The notes under the pieces were generated by a model that was not told where the DNA came from, did not search any database, and saw nothing but the letters and a program-made list of their open reading frames with translations. DNA of 64,000 nucleotides, taken from contig CAJXNJ010000001.1 in assembly GCA_913057145.1 (NCBI GenBank), positions 113,682-177,681 on the forward strand, read 5' to 3'. The stretch comes from an uncultured Ectothiorhodospiraceae bacterium (GTDB lineage: Bacteria > Pseudomonadota > Gammaproteobacteria > Nitrococcales > Nitrococcaceae). Of this stretch, positions 55,152 to 64,000 are shown piece by piece (the stretch's first letter is position 1; the number at the start of each line of letters is the position of its first letter). Position numbers and translations under genes: made by a program.

Positions 55152-55340
55152 TCAGACCTCCTCGACCGAGAGCATGTAGGAGACCTTGTTGATCATCCCA
55201 CGGTTCTCGGGTGTGTCGTTCACCACAACGCTGTGGTGCATGCGGCGCAGACCAAGGCCGGCCACGCAGGCTTTGTGCGCGGCGAGCCGTTTGGCGGTGC
55301 TGCGCACCAGCGTGACTCGAAGCTGTTTACTCTTTGCCAT
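55152..55340 (-). CDS. rpmD: 50S ribosomal protein L30
   Basis: [47 protein letters not shown]. Confidence 0.96.
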   Translation of the reverse strand: MAKSKQLRVTLVRSTAKRLAAHKACVAGLGLRRMHHSVVVNDTPENRGMINKVSYMLSVEEV

Positions 55341-55342
55341 GA

Positions 55343-55843
55343 TCAGCCCTGAATCTCTTCAACGGTCTTGCCACGCTTGGCCGCCACCTGCTCCGGGGAG
55401 CTGTAATCGGTGAGCGCCTTGATGGTGGCACGGACCACGTTTACCGGGTTGCGTGAACCAATCGCCTTGGCGAGCACGTCCTGCACACCCACCACCTCGA
55501 AGACCGCGCGCATGGCGCCGCCGGCGATGATGCCGGTACCTTCGGAGGCCGGCTGCATGAACACCTTGCTCGAGCCGTGGTTGGCCGTGGCCGGATACTG
55601 CAGCGTCGGGCCATTGAGGTTTACCGGGCGCATGTTCTGGCGCGCTTTCTCCATGGCTTTCTGCACGGCGAGCGGCACTTCACGCGCCTTGCCGTAACCG
55701 AATCCGACCGACCCCTCACCATCGCCAACGACGGTGAGCGCGGTAAAGCCGAACTGACGGCCGCCTTTTACCACTTTGGCTACGCGGTTGATGGTGATGA
55801 GCTTCTCGCGAAGGCCCTCACCGCTGACATCACTGGTCGCCAT
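55343..55843 (-). CDS. rpsE: 30S ribosomal protein S5
   Basis: [40 protein letters not shown]. Confidence 0.97.
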   Translation of the reverse strand: MATSDVSGEGLREKLITINRVAKVVKGGRQFGFTALTVVGDGEGSVGFGYGKAREVPLAVQKAMEKARQNMRPVNLNGPTLQYPATANHGSSKVFMQPASEGTGIIAGGAMRAVFEVVGVQDVLAKAIGSRNPVNVVRATIKALTDYSSPEQVAAKRGKTVEEIQG

Positions 55844-55860
55844 CGCCTATGTGCCTCTGT

Positions 55861-56220
55861 TCAGAATTTCAGTCCGGCTTCGCGGGCCGCATCAGCAATC
55901 GCCCGAACCCGCCCATGATATTTAAAGCCCGAGCGGTCGAATGCCACCTCGGTAATGCCTGCAGCGGCAGCCCGCTCGGCGATCGCCCGGCCAACGGCCT
56001 TGGCCGCTTCGATGTTGCCACCGGTCTCGAGCTTGCCACGCACGTCTTTCTCGAGCGTCGACGCTGCGACCAGGGTCTGACTCGAATCGCCGGAGATCAC
56101 CTGAGCGTAGGTATGCCGTGGCGTACGGTGAATCGTAAGCCGCACGGTTCCCAGCTCCCGCATCTTGGCGCGGGCCTTGCGGGCCCGACGTAATCTTGCT
56201 GACTTCTTGTCCATCGCCAT
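55861..56220 (-). CDS. rplR: 50S ribosomal protein L18
   Basis: [46 protein letters not shown]. Confidence 0.97.
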   Translation of the reverse strand: MAMDKKSARLRRARKARAKMRELGTVRLTIHRTPRHTYAQVISGDSSQTLVAASTLEKDVRGKLETGGNIEAAKAVGRAIAERAAAAGITEVAFDRSGFKYHGRVRAIADAAREAGLKF

Positions 56221-56756
56221 TACTTCTTCTTGGCTTCTTTCATGATGACGCGCTCATCGGCATAACGAACGCCCTTGCCCTTGTAAGGCTCCGGCGGACG
56301 GTAGGCGCGGATATTGGCCGCCACCTGGCCGACTTGCTGCTTGTCGATACCCTTGACCACGATCTCGGTGTTCGACGGTGTCTCGACCGTAATGCCGGTC
56401 GGCACCGGAAAATCCACCGGATGCGAGAATCCGAGCGAGAGGTTGAGCTTCTGGCCCTGCGCCTGGGCGCGGTAACCCACGCCGATCAACTGCAGCCGAC
56501 GCTCGAAGCCCTGGCTCACGCCATGGACCATGTTGTTCACGACCGCACGAGTGGTGCCGGCCAGCGCCACGGCATCCTGGCGCTCACGATTGGCCGCAAA
56601 GGTCAGCGTCTGCTCTTCCTGCTTCACATCCACCCACTCATGGATGGTGTGGCTGAGCTCGCCCTTGCTGCCCTTGACCTTGATCTCACGATCGGCGGCC
56701 AGCGTGACTTCAACACCGCTCGGGATCGATACCGGATTGTTCGCTACTCTGGACAT
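56220..56756 (-). CDS. rplF: 50S ribosomal protein L6
   Basis: [46 protein letters not shown]. Confidence 0.97.
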   Translation of the reverse strand: MSRVANNPVSIPSGVEVTLAADREIKVKGSKGELSHTIHEWVDVKQEEQTLTFAANRERQDAVALAGTTRAVVNNMVHGVSQGFERRLQLIGVGYRAQAQGQKLNLSLGFSHPVDFPVPTGITVETPSNTEIVVKGIDKQQVGQVAANIRAYRPPEPYKGKGVRYADERVIMKEAKKK

Positions 56757-56774
56757 AACCCGTTTATCCCGTCG

Positions 56775-57170
56775 TTAGAACACTACGCAGAGCACTTCAC
56801 CGCCGTGGCCCGCGTCGCGCGCCGCCCGGTCGGTCATCACACCCTGCGAGGTGGAAATGATGGCAGTGCCAAGGCCGCCGCGAACCCGCGGCAGAGCGCG
56901 CTTGCCTTCAAAGCGGCGCAGGCCTGGGCGGCTGACGCGCTGAATCTCCGCGATGACCGGACGGCCCTCGTGATACTTCAGCGTCACCACCAATGTGGGC
57001 TTCTTCTCGTCACCCTCGATGCGATAGTCCTGAATATAGCCTTCGTCCTTCAATACACGGGCGATGGCTGTCTTCAGCTTCGAGGAGGGGATCGAGACCT
57101 CCGTCTTCTCAGCGGACTGACCGTTGCGAATGCGGGTCAGCATATCCGCGATGGGATCGGTCATGCTCAT
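56775..57170 (-). CDS. rpsH: 30S ribosomal protein S8
   Basis: [32 protein letters not shown]-like C-terminus. Confidence 0.97.
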   Translation of the reverse strand: MSMTDPIADMLTRIRNGQSAEKTEVSIPSSKLKTAIARVLKDEGYIQDYRIEGDEKKPTLVVTLKYHEGRPVIAEIQRVSRPGLRRFEGKRALPRVRGGLGTAIISTSQGVMTDRAARDAGHGGEVLCVVF

Positions 57171-57216
57171 GTTCGCGTCACCTGGTTCCTTGCCTGATTC
57201 GTCATATCCATGCCAC

Positions 57217-57522
57217 TCACCAGCTGGACATCTTCAGGCCGGGGATCTCACCGCGCATGGCGGCCTGGCGGAGCATGTTCCGGGCAAGACCGAACTTGCG
57301 GTAATAACCGCGCGGCCGTCCCGAGACATTGCACCGATTACGCCCACGCACCGGGCTGGCGTTCCGGGGCAGTTTCTGCAACTGCTCCTGAGCGGCCAGC
57401 CGCTCCTCATCCGAGGAGCCGGGGCTGCGAATAATTTCCTTGAGCTCTGCACGCTTGGCGGCGTACTTGTTACGCGTACGTTCGCGCTTGAGCTCCCGCT
57501 GGACCATGGAAACCTTGGCCAT
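57217..57522 (-). CDS. rpsN: 30S ribosomal protein S14 (long, zinc-independent form)
   Basis: [40 protein letters not shown]. Confidence 0.97.
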   Translation of the reverse strand: MAKVSMVQRELKRERTRNKYAAKRAELKEIIRSPGSSDEERLAAQEQLQKLPRNASPVRGRNRCNVSGRPRGYYRKFGLARNMLRQAAMRGEIPGLKMSSW

Positions 57523-57534
57523 TTCCTGCCCTCT

Positions 57535-58077
57535 CTACTTGCGGAAGGGGAATCCAAAGCCCTCGAGCAGGGCCATGGCTTCCTCATCCGTTTCTGCGGT
57601 GGTGGCAATCGCGATATCCATCCCGCGGATGGCGTCGATCTTGTCGAACTCGAGTTCGGGGAAGACCAGCTGTTCGCGAATGCCCAGGTTGTAGTTGCCG
57701 CGTCCGTCGAATGACCGCGGCGAGAAGCCACGGAAGTCGCGAATACGCGGAGCCGCGATATTGATCAGACGATCAAGAAATTCATACATGCGCTCACGCC
57801 GCAGTGTGACCTTGCAGCCGATCGGCCAATCCTCACGGATCTTGAAGCCGGCCACGGCTTTGCGTGTATAGGTCACGATCGGCTTCTGTCCGGCCAGCGC
57901 CGCCATATCACCGGTGGCGTGGTCGATGACTTTCTTATCGCGCACGGCCTCACCGAGCCCCATGTTGATCGCGATCTTCTCAAGCCGCGGCACCTGCATG
58001 GGGTTGGCGTACTCAAAACGCTGCGACAGCGCCGAGACGATTTCGTTTTTGTATTGCTCCCGCAATCTGGCCATCAC
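57535..58077 (-). CDS. rplE: 50S ribosomal protein L5
   Basis: [43 protein letters not shown]. Confidence 0.97.
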   Translation of the reverse strand: MMARLREQYKNEIVSALSQRFEYANPMQVPRLEKIAINMGLGEAVRDKKVIDHATGDMAALAGQKPIVTYTRKAVAGFKIREDWPIGCKVTLRRERMYEFLDRLINIAAPRIRDFRGFSPRSFDGRGNYNLGIREQLVFPELEFDKIDAIRGMDIAIATTAETDEEAMALLEGFGFPFRK

Positions 58078-58083
58078 GGCACC

Positions 58084-58401
58084 CTAATCAATCAGGTTGT
58101 TGTCGGATTTGAAAAAGCGCACCTTGCTGCCATCCTTCTCAACACGAATACCGACCCGATCGGGTTTACCGGTATTGGGGTTGTAGATGGCGACGTTGGA
58201 GCGGTGCAGCGGCATCTCCTTTTCAATGATGCCGCCGGCATCATTGGCCTGGGGATTGGCCCGCTTGTGCTTTTTCACCATGTTTGCGTTCTCGACCACC
58301 ACGCGATCCTTATCAGGAATCACGCGGGTCACTCGTCCGCGCCGGCCCTTATCCTTGCCGGCAATGACCATGACTTCGTCACCGGTCTTAATCTTGTGCA
58401 T
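58084..58401 (-). CDS. rplX: 50S ribosomal protein L24
   Basis: [21 protein letters not shown]. Confidence 0.96.
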   Translation of the reverse strand: MHKIKTGDEVMVIAGKDKGRRGRVTRVIPDKDRVVVENANMVKKHKRANPQANDAGGIIEKEMPLHRSNVAIYNPNTGKPDRVGIRVEKDGSKVRFFKSDNNLID

Positions 58402-58403
58402 GA

Positions 58404-58772
58404 CTACAGCACCTCCGGAGCAAGCGAGATGATCCGCATGAAGCGCTCAGTCCGCAGCTCACGGGTCACGGGTCCGAAGACACGCGTGCCGATGGGCTGC
58501 AGGTTGTTGTTGAGCAGCACCGCGGCGTTGCCGTCAAAGCGAATCACCGATCCGTCGGGACGGCGCACGCCATGCCGGGTGCGAACGACGACGGCGTTGT
58601 AAACCTCGCCCTTTTTCACACGACCCCGCGGGATGGCGTCCTTGACGCTCACCTTGATGATGTCGCCGATGCCGGCGTAGCGGCGCTTCGATCCGCCCAG
58701 TACTTTGATGCACTGAACCTCCCGCGCTCCACTGTTATCCGCCGCGCCCAGCAGCGTCTGCATCTGAATCAT
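58404..58772 (-). CDS. rplN: 50S ribosomal protein L14
   Basis: [33 protein letters not shown]. Confidence 0.97.
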   Translation of the reverse strand: MIQMQTLLGAADNSGAREVQCIKVLGGSKRRYAGIGDIIKVSVKDAIPRGRVKKGEVYNAVVVRTRHGVRRPDGSVIRFDGNAAVLLNNNLQPIGTRVFGPVTRELRTERFMRIISLAPEVL

Positions 58773-58802
58773 CGTGATTGACTCTCTATGTTGATCCGTT
58801 GC

Positions 58803-59066
58803 CTATTGCGCCGCGCGCTCAATAACTTCCACCAGGCGCCACGACTTGCGCTTGGAGAGCGGGCGACATTCCTCGACCGACACCCAATCGCCTTTCTGGC
58901 AGACGTTTTCGGCGTCATGCGCATGCAGCTTGGTGGTGCGGCTGATGATCTTGCCGTAAAGCGGGTGACGCACCCGGCGCTCAACCGCCACGGTGATCGT
59001 CTTGTCCATGGCCGCGCTCACGACGCGACCGTTGACCGTACGCTTGACGCTGTTGTTCTCGCTCAT
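58803..59066 (-). CDS. rpsQ: 30S ribosomal protein S17
   Basis: [27 protein letters not shown]. Confidence 0.96.
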   Translation of the reverse strand: MSENNSVKRTVNGRVVSAAMDKTITVAVERRVRHPLYGKIISRTTKLHAHDAENVCQKGDWVSVEECRPLSKRKSWRLVEVIERAAQ

Positions 59067-59269
59067 GACGTCTCGCCTGCCTTGATCTTCTCGTTGATGA
59101 CGGTCTTGATCCGCGCAATATCCCGCCGCACCCGCGTCATCTCATCGGGCCGCGCCAGCTGACCGGTGGCCTGCTGCATGCGCAGATTGAACTGCTCTTT
59201 GCGCTGCTCGAGCAGCTCGGCCTCGAGGGCCTTCATATCCTTGTCGCGAAGTTCACTCGCCTTCATCAC
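59063..59269 (-). CDS. rpmC: 50S ribosomal protein L29
   Basis: [38 protein letters not shown]. Confidence 0.96.
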   Translation of the reverse strand: MMKASELRDKDMKALEAELLEQRKEQFNLRMQQATGQLARPDEMTRVRRDIARIKTVINEKIKAGETS

Positions 59270-59679
59270 ATCGCCGTCCGTTCAACGAAGCGGGTCTGTA
59301 CCGGAAGCTTGGCAGCGGCGCGGCGGAAAGCCTCGCGAGCCATCTCCTCGGAGACACCCTCGATTTCGTAAATCACGCGACCGGGCTGCACCTTGGCGGC
59401 CCAATGATCGACGTTGCCCTTACCCTTACCCTGACGCACTTCCAAAGGCTTGGAGGTGACCGGGGTATCCGGGAAGATCCGGATCCAGACCTTGCCGCCA
59501 CGCTTGACGTGACGGTTGATGGCCCGACGGCCGGCCTCGATCTGACGCGCGGTCACCGGACCCCGCGTTGTCGATTTCAGCCCGAATTCCCCGAAGCTGA
59601 CCTTGTCGCCACGGGTGGCCAGACCGGTATTGCGGCCCTTCTGCTGTTTCCTGAACTTGGTACGCTTTGGCTGCAGCAT
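59266..59679 (-). CDS. rplP: 50S ribosomal protein L16
   Basis: [30 protein letters not shown]. Confidence 0.97.
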   Translation of the reverse strand: MLQPKRTKFRKQQKGRNTGLATRGDKVSFGEFGLKSTTRGPVTARQIEAGRRAINRHVKRGGKVWIRIFPDTPVTSKPLEVRQGKGKGNVDHWAAKVQPGRVIYEIEGVSEEMAREAFRRAAAKLPVQTRFVERTAM

Positions 59680-59700
59680 GACTGTCTCCTTCGCGCCGCC

Positions 59701-60366
59701 TTAACTGGCAGCGGCCCGCTGGCTGGGGGCGGCATCCGCATCGAGGATCTCGCCCTTGAACACCCAGACCTTCACGCCGATCACGCCATAAGTGGTCATG
59801 GCCTCGGCGAACCCATAATCAATATCCGCACGCAGGGTGTGCAGCGGCACACTGCCTTCGTGATAACGCTCGGAGCGCGCGATCTCGGCGCCGTTGAGGC
59901 GGCCGCCGACCTGAATCTTGATGCCCTGGGCGCCAAGCCGCATGGCATTACCGACCGCGCGCTTCATCGCCCGGCGGAACATAATGCGGCGCTCGAGCTG
60001 CTGAGCCACGCTCTCGGCGACCAGCTGCGCGTCGAGCTCGGGCTTGCGGATCTCTTCGATGTTCACATGCACCGGGATGCCCATGCGCTGCGTGAGCTCA
60101 CGGCGCAGACGATCGATGTCCTCGCCCTTCTTGCCGATAACGATGCCCGGGCGTGCCGTGTGAATCGTAATCAGCGCGTTCTTGGCCGGCCGCTCAATAC
60201 GAACACGGCTGACCGACGCATGCGCCAGGCGCTTGCGAATGAATTCACGAATCCGGAAATCGGTATGCAGCTGATCGCCGAAGCGGCTGCTGTCGGCGTA
60301 CCACATGGAACGCCAATCCTCGGTAATACCGAGCCGGAAACCCGTGGGATGAACCTTATGACCCAT
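59701..60366 (-). CDS. rpsC: 30S ribosomal protein S3
   Basis: [25 protein letters not shown]. Confidence 0.97.
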   Translation of the reverse strand: MGHKVHPTGFRLGITEDWRSMWYADSSRFGDQLHTDFRIREFIRKRLAHASVSRVRIERPAKNALITIHTARPGIVIGKKGEDIDRLRRELTQRMGIPVHVNIEEIRKPELDAQLVAESVAQQLERRIMFRRAMKRAVGNAMRLGAQGIKIQVGGRLNGAEIARSERYHEGSVPLHTLRADIDYGFAEAMTTYGVIGVKVWVFKGEILDADAAPSQRAAAS

Positions 60367-60377
60367 GCCTGGAACCC

Positions 60378-60710
60378 CTATTCCTCGGCCACCGCCACAG
60401 TGATGTGGCTGGTGCGCTTGAGAATGCGATTGGCCCGGCCTTTCGCCCGGGGCTGAATACGCTTGTACATCGGCCCCTCATCCACCTGGATGCGGGCGAT
60501 ACGAAGCTCGTCAATATCGGCGCCGTTGTTGTGCTCGGCATTGGCAATCGCCGAGTCAACCACCTTGCGCACGATGGCTGCGGCCTTGCGCGGGCTGAAC
60601 TCGAGGATCTCGAGCGCGCGCCCTACCGGCAGACCGCGAATCTGATCCGCCACCAGACGTACTTTCTGTGGCGAGATGATCGCGAAACGAAGTTTGGCTG
60701 CAGTCTCCAT
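60378..60710 (-). CDS. rplV: 50S ribosomal protein L22
   Basis: [25 protein letters not shown]. Confidence 0.97.
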   Translation of the reverse strand: METAAKLRFAIISPQKVRLVADQIRGLPVGRALEILEFSPRKAAAIVRKVVDSAIANAEHNNGADIDELRIARIQVDEGPMYKRIQPRAKGRANRILKRTSHITVAVAEE

Positions 60711-60713
60711 GCC

Positions 60714-60989
60714 TTACCTCTTCGCCTTCTTGTCAGCCAGATGGCCCTTGAAGGTCCGCGTCGGTGCGAACTCCCCGAGCTTATGGCCGACCATGTTCTC
60801 GTTCACGAGCACCGGCACATGCTGGCGTCCGTTGTGCACGGCGATGGTGAGCCCCACCATCTCCGGCGCTACCATGGAACGCCGCGACCAGGTCTTGATC
60901 GGGCGCTTGCTGTTGGCCTCAACCGCCTGCTGAACCTTCTTCAGCAGGTGGGTATCAATAAACGGGCCTTTACGAATCGAGCGTGGCAC
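60714..60989 (-). CDS. rpsS: 30S ribosomal protein S19
   Basis: [20 protein letters not shown]. Confidence 0.97.
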   Translation of the reverse strand: MPRSIRKGPFIDTHLLKKVQQAVEANSKRPIKTWSRRSMVAPEMVGLTIAVHNGRQHVPVLVNENMVGHKLGEFAPTRTFKGHLADKKAKR

Positions 60990-61006
60990 GGTTCTCCACC
61001 CCTTCT

Positions 61007-61831
61007 TTAACGTTTGCGACGGCGCACGATCAGCCGATCGGTACGCTTGTTGCTGCGAGTCTTATGTCCCTTGGTCGGAACACCCCAGGGTGTGACCGGA
61101 TGCCGGCCACCGGAGGTGCGGCCTTCGCCACCACCATGCGGGTGGTCCACCGGGTTCATCACCACACCGCGGACGGTCGGACGACGACCGGCCCAGCGGC
61201 TCGCGCCCGCCTTGCCCAGCGAACGCAGGGAATGCTCGGAGTTGCTGACCTCGCCAATCGTGGCGCGGCACTCACTTAAAACTTTGCGCATCTCACCGGA
61301 GCGCAGACGCAGCGTGGCGTAAGCCCCCTCGCGCGCAACCAGCTGCACGGCGGCACCGGCCGAGCGGGCCATCTGAGCACCCTTGCCCGGGCGCAGCTCA
61401 ATGCAGTGCACCTGGGTACCCAACGGAACATTCCGCAACGGCAGGGTGTTGCCCGGCTTGATCGGCGAGCCGACACCGGAGCGGACTTCATCACCGGTTT
61501 TCAGGCCTTTCGGCGCGATGATGTAGCGGCGCTCGCCATCCCGGTAGAGCACCAGTGCGATGTGCGCGCTGCGGTTGGGATCATATTCAATCCGCTCAAC
61601 GCGGCCGGCAATGCCGTCCTTGTTGCGACGGAAGTCGATCACCCGATAGCGGCGCTTGTGCCCGCCGCCGACGTGACGCGTGGTAATCCGGCCGTGGTTG
61701 TTGCGCCCGCCGCTCTTGTTGAGCTTGCGCACCAGCGGTGCATGCGGCTCGCCCTTGTGCAGGCCCTCTTTCGAGGTCTGGACAACGAAACGCCGACCCG
61801 GGGATGTTGGTTTTGATTTGCGCAGTGCCAT
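61007..61831 (-). CDS. rplB: 50S ribosomal protein L2
   Basis: [54 protein letters not shown]. Confidence 0.97.
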   Translation of the reverse strand: MALRKSKPTSPGRRFVVQTSKEGLHKGEPHAPLVRKLNKSGGRNNHGRITTRHVGGGHKRRYRVIDFRRNKDGIAGRVERIEYDPNRSAHIALVLYRDGERRYIIAPKGLKTGDEVRSGVGSPIKPGNTLPLRNVPLGTQVHCIELRPGKGAQMARSAGAAVQLVAREGAYATLRLRSGEMRKVLSECRATIGEVSNSEHSLRSLGKAGASRWAGRRPTVRGVVMNPVDHPHGGGEGRTSGGRHPVTPWGVPTKGHKTRSNKRTDRLIVRRRKR

Positions 61832-61850
61832 GATCGTCTAGTCCTGTTGC

Positions 61851-62159
61851 TTACTCGACGCCGCCCACGAAGTCGAGCTCCTGGCCCGCCTCGAGCGCCA
61901 CATACGCCTTTTTCCAATCGGGACGACGGCCGCGGATCCGACCGAAGTTCTTACGCTTGCCGTTGACGTTGACGACGCGGACGTCCCGCACCTTGACTTC
62001 AAAGAGCTGCTCAACCGCGGCTTTTACTTCGCGCTTGGTCGCATCGGTTGCCACCTTGAAGACCACCTGATTGGCGGAATCGGCAATGATGCTGCTCTTC
62101 TCCGAGACGTGCGGCCCGCGAAGAACCTGATAAATACGCTCCTGGTTCATGCCAGCCAC
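61851..62159 (-). CDS. rplW: 50S ribosomal protein L23
   Basis: [23 protein letters not shown]. Confidence 0.96.
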   Translation of the reverse strand: MAGMNQERIYQVLRGPHVSEKSSIIADSANQVVFKVATDATKREVKAAVEQLFEVKVRDVRVVNVNGKRKNFGRIRGRRPDWKKAYVALEAGQELDFVGGVE

Positions 62160-62755
62160 TCCTCGATGCGGCGCAGGGCATCCACGGTAATCACGACATG
62201 CTCATGCGTGAGCAGGGTGACCGGATCCAGCGCCTCGGTGTCCCGAACATCCACCCGCGGCAGGTTACGCACCGCAAGGTAGAGGTTTTCACTGATCTGC
62301 TCGCCGATGATCAGCGCATCATCGCTTTTCACCAGCTTCTGCACGGCGGCCAGCGCGTCTTTGGTCTTGGCGGTCTTCACATCGAAGCTCTTGACCACAT
62401 GCAGACGCTCCTGGCGCAGCAGCTCGGAGAGAATCGAGCGCAGCGCACCGCGATACATCTTGCGGTTGACCTTGACCGAATGGTCGCGCGGCTTGGCCGC
62501 AAACGCCCGGCCACCGCTACGCCACAACGGGCTGCGGATGGTACCGGCGCGGGCACGACCCGTGCCTTTCTGCCGCCACGGCTTGGAGCCGCCACCGCTT
62601 ACTTCAGAGCGGGTCTTCTGCGCCTTGGTCCCGGCCCGCGCACCGGCGAGATAGGAGACGACCACCTGATGGACCAGCGGCTCACGAAAATCCACCGCAA
62701 AGGTGGCATCGGAGAGCTCTACCGGGGTCTTGCTACCCTGTACCTTGACTTCCAT
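62147..62755 (-). CDS. rplD: 50S ribosomal protein L4
   Basis: [41 protein letters not shown]. Confidence 0.97.
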   Translation of the reverse strand: MEVKVQGSKTPVELSDATFAVDFREPLVHQVVVSYLAGARAGTKAQKTRSEVSGGGSKPWRQKGTGRARAGTIRSPLWRSGGRAFAAKPRDHSVKVNRKMYRGALRSILSELLRQERLHVVKSFDVKTAKTKDALAAVQKLVKSDDALIIGEQISENLYLAVRNLPRVDVRDTEALDPVTLLTHEHVVITVDALRRIEEWLA

Positions 62756-63414
62756 CAGTTACCTCCCGCCGCAGCCAGCTGCTTGATTGCAGGGCGGACG
62801 ATCACATCGCCGTTCTTGCTGCCCGGTACCGCACCGCGGATGAGCAGCAGGTTGCGCTCGGTATCCACGCTCACGATCTCGAGGTTCTGGGTAGTGCTGC
62901 GCACATTGCCCATCTGCCCGGCCATTTTCTTGCCCGGCAGTACCCGACCCGGATCCTGTGCCTGGCCGATGGAGCCCGGCTTGCGGTGAGCCCGTGAGTT
63001 ACCGTGCGTGTTGTCCTGGGTGCGGAAGTTGTGCCGCTTGACCGTACCGGCAAAGCCCTTGCCTTTCGAGGTACCGATCACATCAACGATCGCGCCGGCC
63101 TCGAACTGCTCAACCGTCAGCTCGCCGCCCGGCTCGACTTCAGCCTCAACACCATCACGCAGGCGGAACTCCCAGAGACCACGACCCATTTCGACACCGG
63201 CCTTGGCCACATGACCGGCAGCCGCGCGATTCACCCGCGAGGGGCGACGCGTGCCTGCCGTGACCTGAATGGCGCGGTAGCCATCCGAGGCTTCTGCCTT
63301 GATTTGGGTGACGCGGTTGGGAGTGGCCTCAATCACCGTTACCGGCACTGAGGTCCCGTCCTCCAAAAACACCCGCGTCATGCCGCATTTGCGGCCGACG
63401 ATTCCGATTGCCAT
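62755..63414 (-). CDS. rplC: 50S ribosomal protein L3
   Basis: [43 protein letters not shown]. Confidence 0.97.
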   Translation of the reverse strand: MAIGIVGRKCGMTRVFLEDGTSVPVTVIEATPNRVTQIKAEASDGYRAIQVTAGTRRPSRVNRAAAGHVAKAGVEMGRGLWEFRLRDGVEAEVEPGGELTVEQFEAGAIVDVIGTSKGKGFAGTVKRHNFRTQDNTHGNSRAHRKPGSIGQAQDPGRVLPGKKMAGQMGNVRSTTQNLEIVSVDTERNLLLIRGAVPGSKNGDVIVRPAIKQLAAAGGN

Positions 63415-63604
63415 CGTCGCTGTCCTCTTCTATCGACCAACCATCGTCAACGCATAAAGTGAGAGCGAAAGCCGCCCTCGCGCCTGCTGTTGACGCCAGC
63501 TCACCGAATTGTCTCGTTCACATGGCACCAGCCCGAAGGCTGGCGGTATGAGGCCCGCCCCGGCTGGCTGGTCTTCGACCAGGGCCGAGGTAGTTCCCCG
63601 AAAC
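63415..63604 (-). promoter_or_regulatory. Candidate structured regulatory spacer between rpsJ and rplC
   Basis: 190-nt gap in an otherwise tightly packed operon; contains CCAGCC-UUCG-GGCUGG (63528-63543) and CUGGUC-GAA-GACCAG (63568-63582) hairpins with an alternative 7-bp pairing. Confidence 0.5.
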
Positions 63605-63922
63605 TCAGGAAAGCTTGATCTGAACGTCCACACCCGCGGCCAGGTCGAGCTTCATCAGCGCATCAACCGTTTTGTCCGTGGGGTCGACGATATCCATCAA
63701 CCGCTTGTGAGTCCGAATCTCGTACTGATCCCGCGCGTCTTTATTCACGTGCGGAGAGATCAGCACAGTATACCTTTCTTTCTTCGTCGGCAAGGGCACC
63801 GGACCCCGAACCTGGGCTCCGGTGCGCTTTGCCGTCTCAACGATCTCGCGTGCCGACTGATCAATCAACCGATGATCAAAGGCTTTGAGACGGATCCGAA
63901 TTTTCTGATTTGCTGTCGCCAT
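63605..63922 (-). CDS. rpsJ: 30S ribosomal protein S10
   Basis: [41 protein letters not shown]. Confidence 0.97.
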   Translation of the reverse strand: MATANQKIRIRLKAFDHRLIDQSAREIVETAKRTGAQVRGPVPLPTKKERYTVLISPHVNKDARDQYEIRTHKRLMDIVDPTDKTVDALMKLDLAAGVDVQIKLS

Positions 63923-63928
63923 CCCGGA

Positions 63929-64000
63929 TTACTCGAGGATTTTGGCGACGACGCCGGCGCCCACGGTCCGGCCGCCTTCGCGCACCGCAAAGCGCAGGCC
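63929..64000 (-). CDS. tuf: Elongation factor Tu, C-terminal fragment (truncated by window edge)
   Basis: Hand translation GLRFAVREGGRTVGAGVVAKILE*. Confidence 0.93.
   Translation of the reverse strand, partial: GLRFAVREGGRTVGAGVVAKILE

Noticed and set aside
63430-63633. 67-aa minus-strand ORF in the rpsJ-rplC spacer as a new small protein
   Set aside because: Overlaps the rpsJ end, has no recognisable domain, and the region is better explained by RNA structure; not excluded but unsupported
1-64000. CRISPR arrays, tRNA genes, IS elements, prophage or defence islands
   Set aside because: No spaced direct repeats, tRNA-like cloverleafs, transposase/integrase translations or typical defence domains were seen on either strand by reading; not verified with dedicated tools

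Overview
High-GC gammaproteobacterial chromosomal window. It is almost entirely dense, conserved housekeeping sequence. I saw no tRNA or rRNA genes, CRISPR arrays, transposases, integrases or phage genes. Gene order: mrdA(partial)-rodA-mltB-rlpA-dacA-ybeD-lipB (+); murU-amgK (-); lptD-surA-pdxA-rsmA-apaH (+); a long (-) run leuS-lptE-holA-proA-nadD-rsfS-rlmH-maf-rng-yhdP-nit; miaB-phoH-ybeY-corC-lnt (-); deoD-ugd-manC (-); a (+) operon of HAD phosphatase / AMP-ligase-ACP-PlsC fusion / P-type ATPase; ssb, sat-cysC fusion and MFS (-); uvrA (+); mdh, then the alpha, spc and S10 ribosomal protein operons and the 3' end of tuf (-). I do not see a clear-cut new defence, mobile or secretion system. 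The observations most worth follow-up are: (1) the translationally overlapping HAD-phosphatase / AMP-ligase-ACP-acyltransferase / cation-ATPase operon, a candidate lipid-remodelling module; (2) a 190-nt structured gap between rpsJ and rplC with mutually exclusive hairpins, in a genome where rpsJ is coupled to tuf; (3) a structured ybeY-corC spacer with a GAAA-capped hairpin; (4) unusual convergent gene junctions, including an 11-bp inverted repeat across apaH/nit and shared TTAA stop codons at ATPase/ssb; (5) a sat-cysC fusion lying inside the uvrA-MFS-ssb neighbourhood. All product calls come from reading the supplied translations and recognising families. No database search was run.
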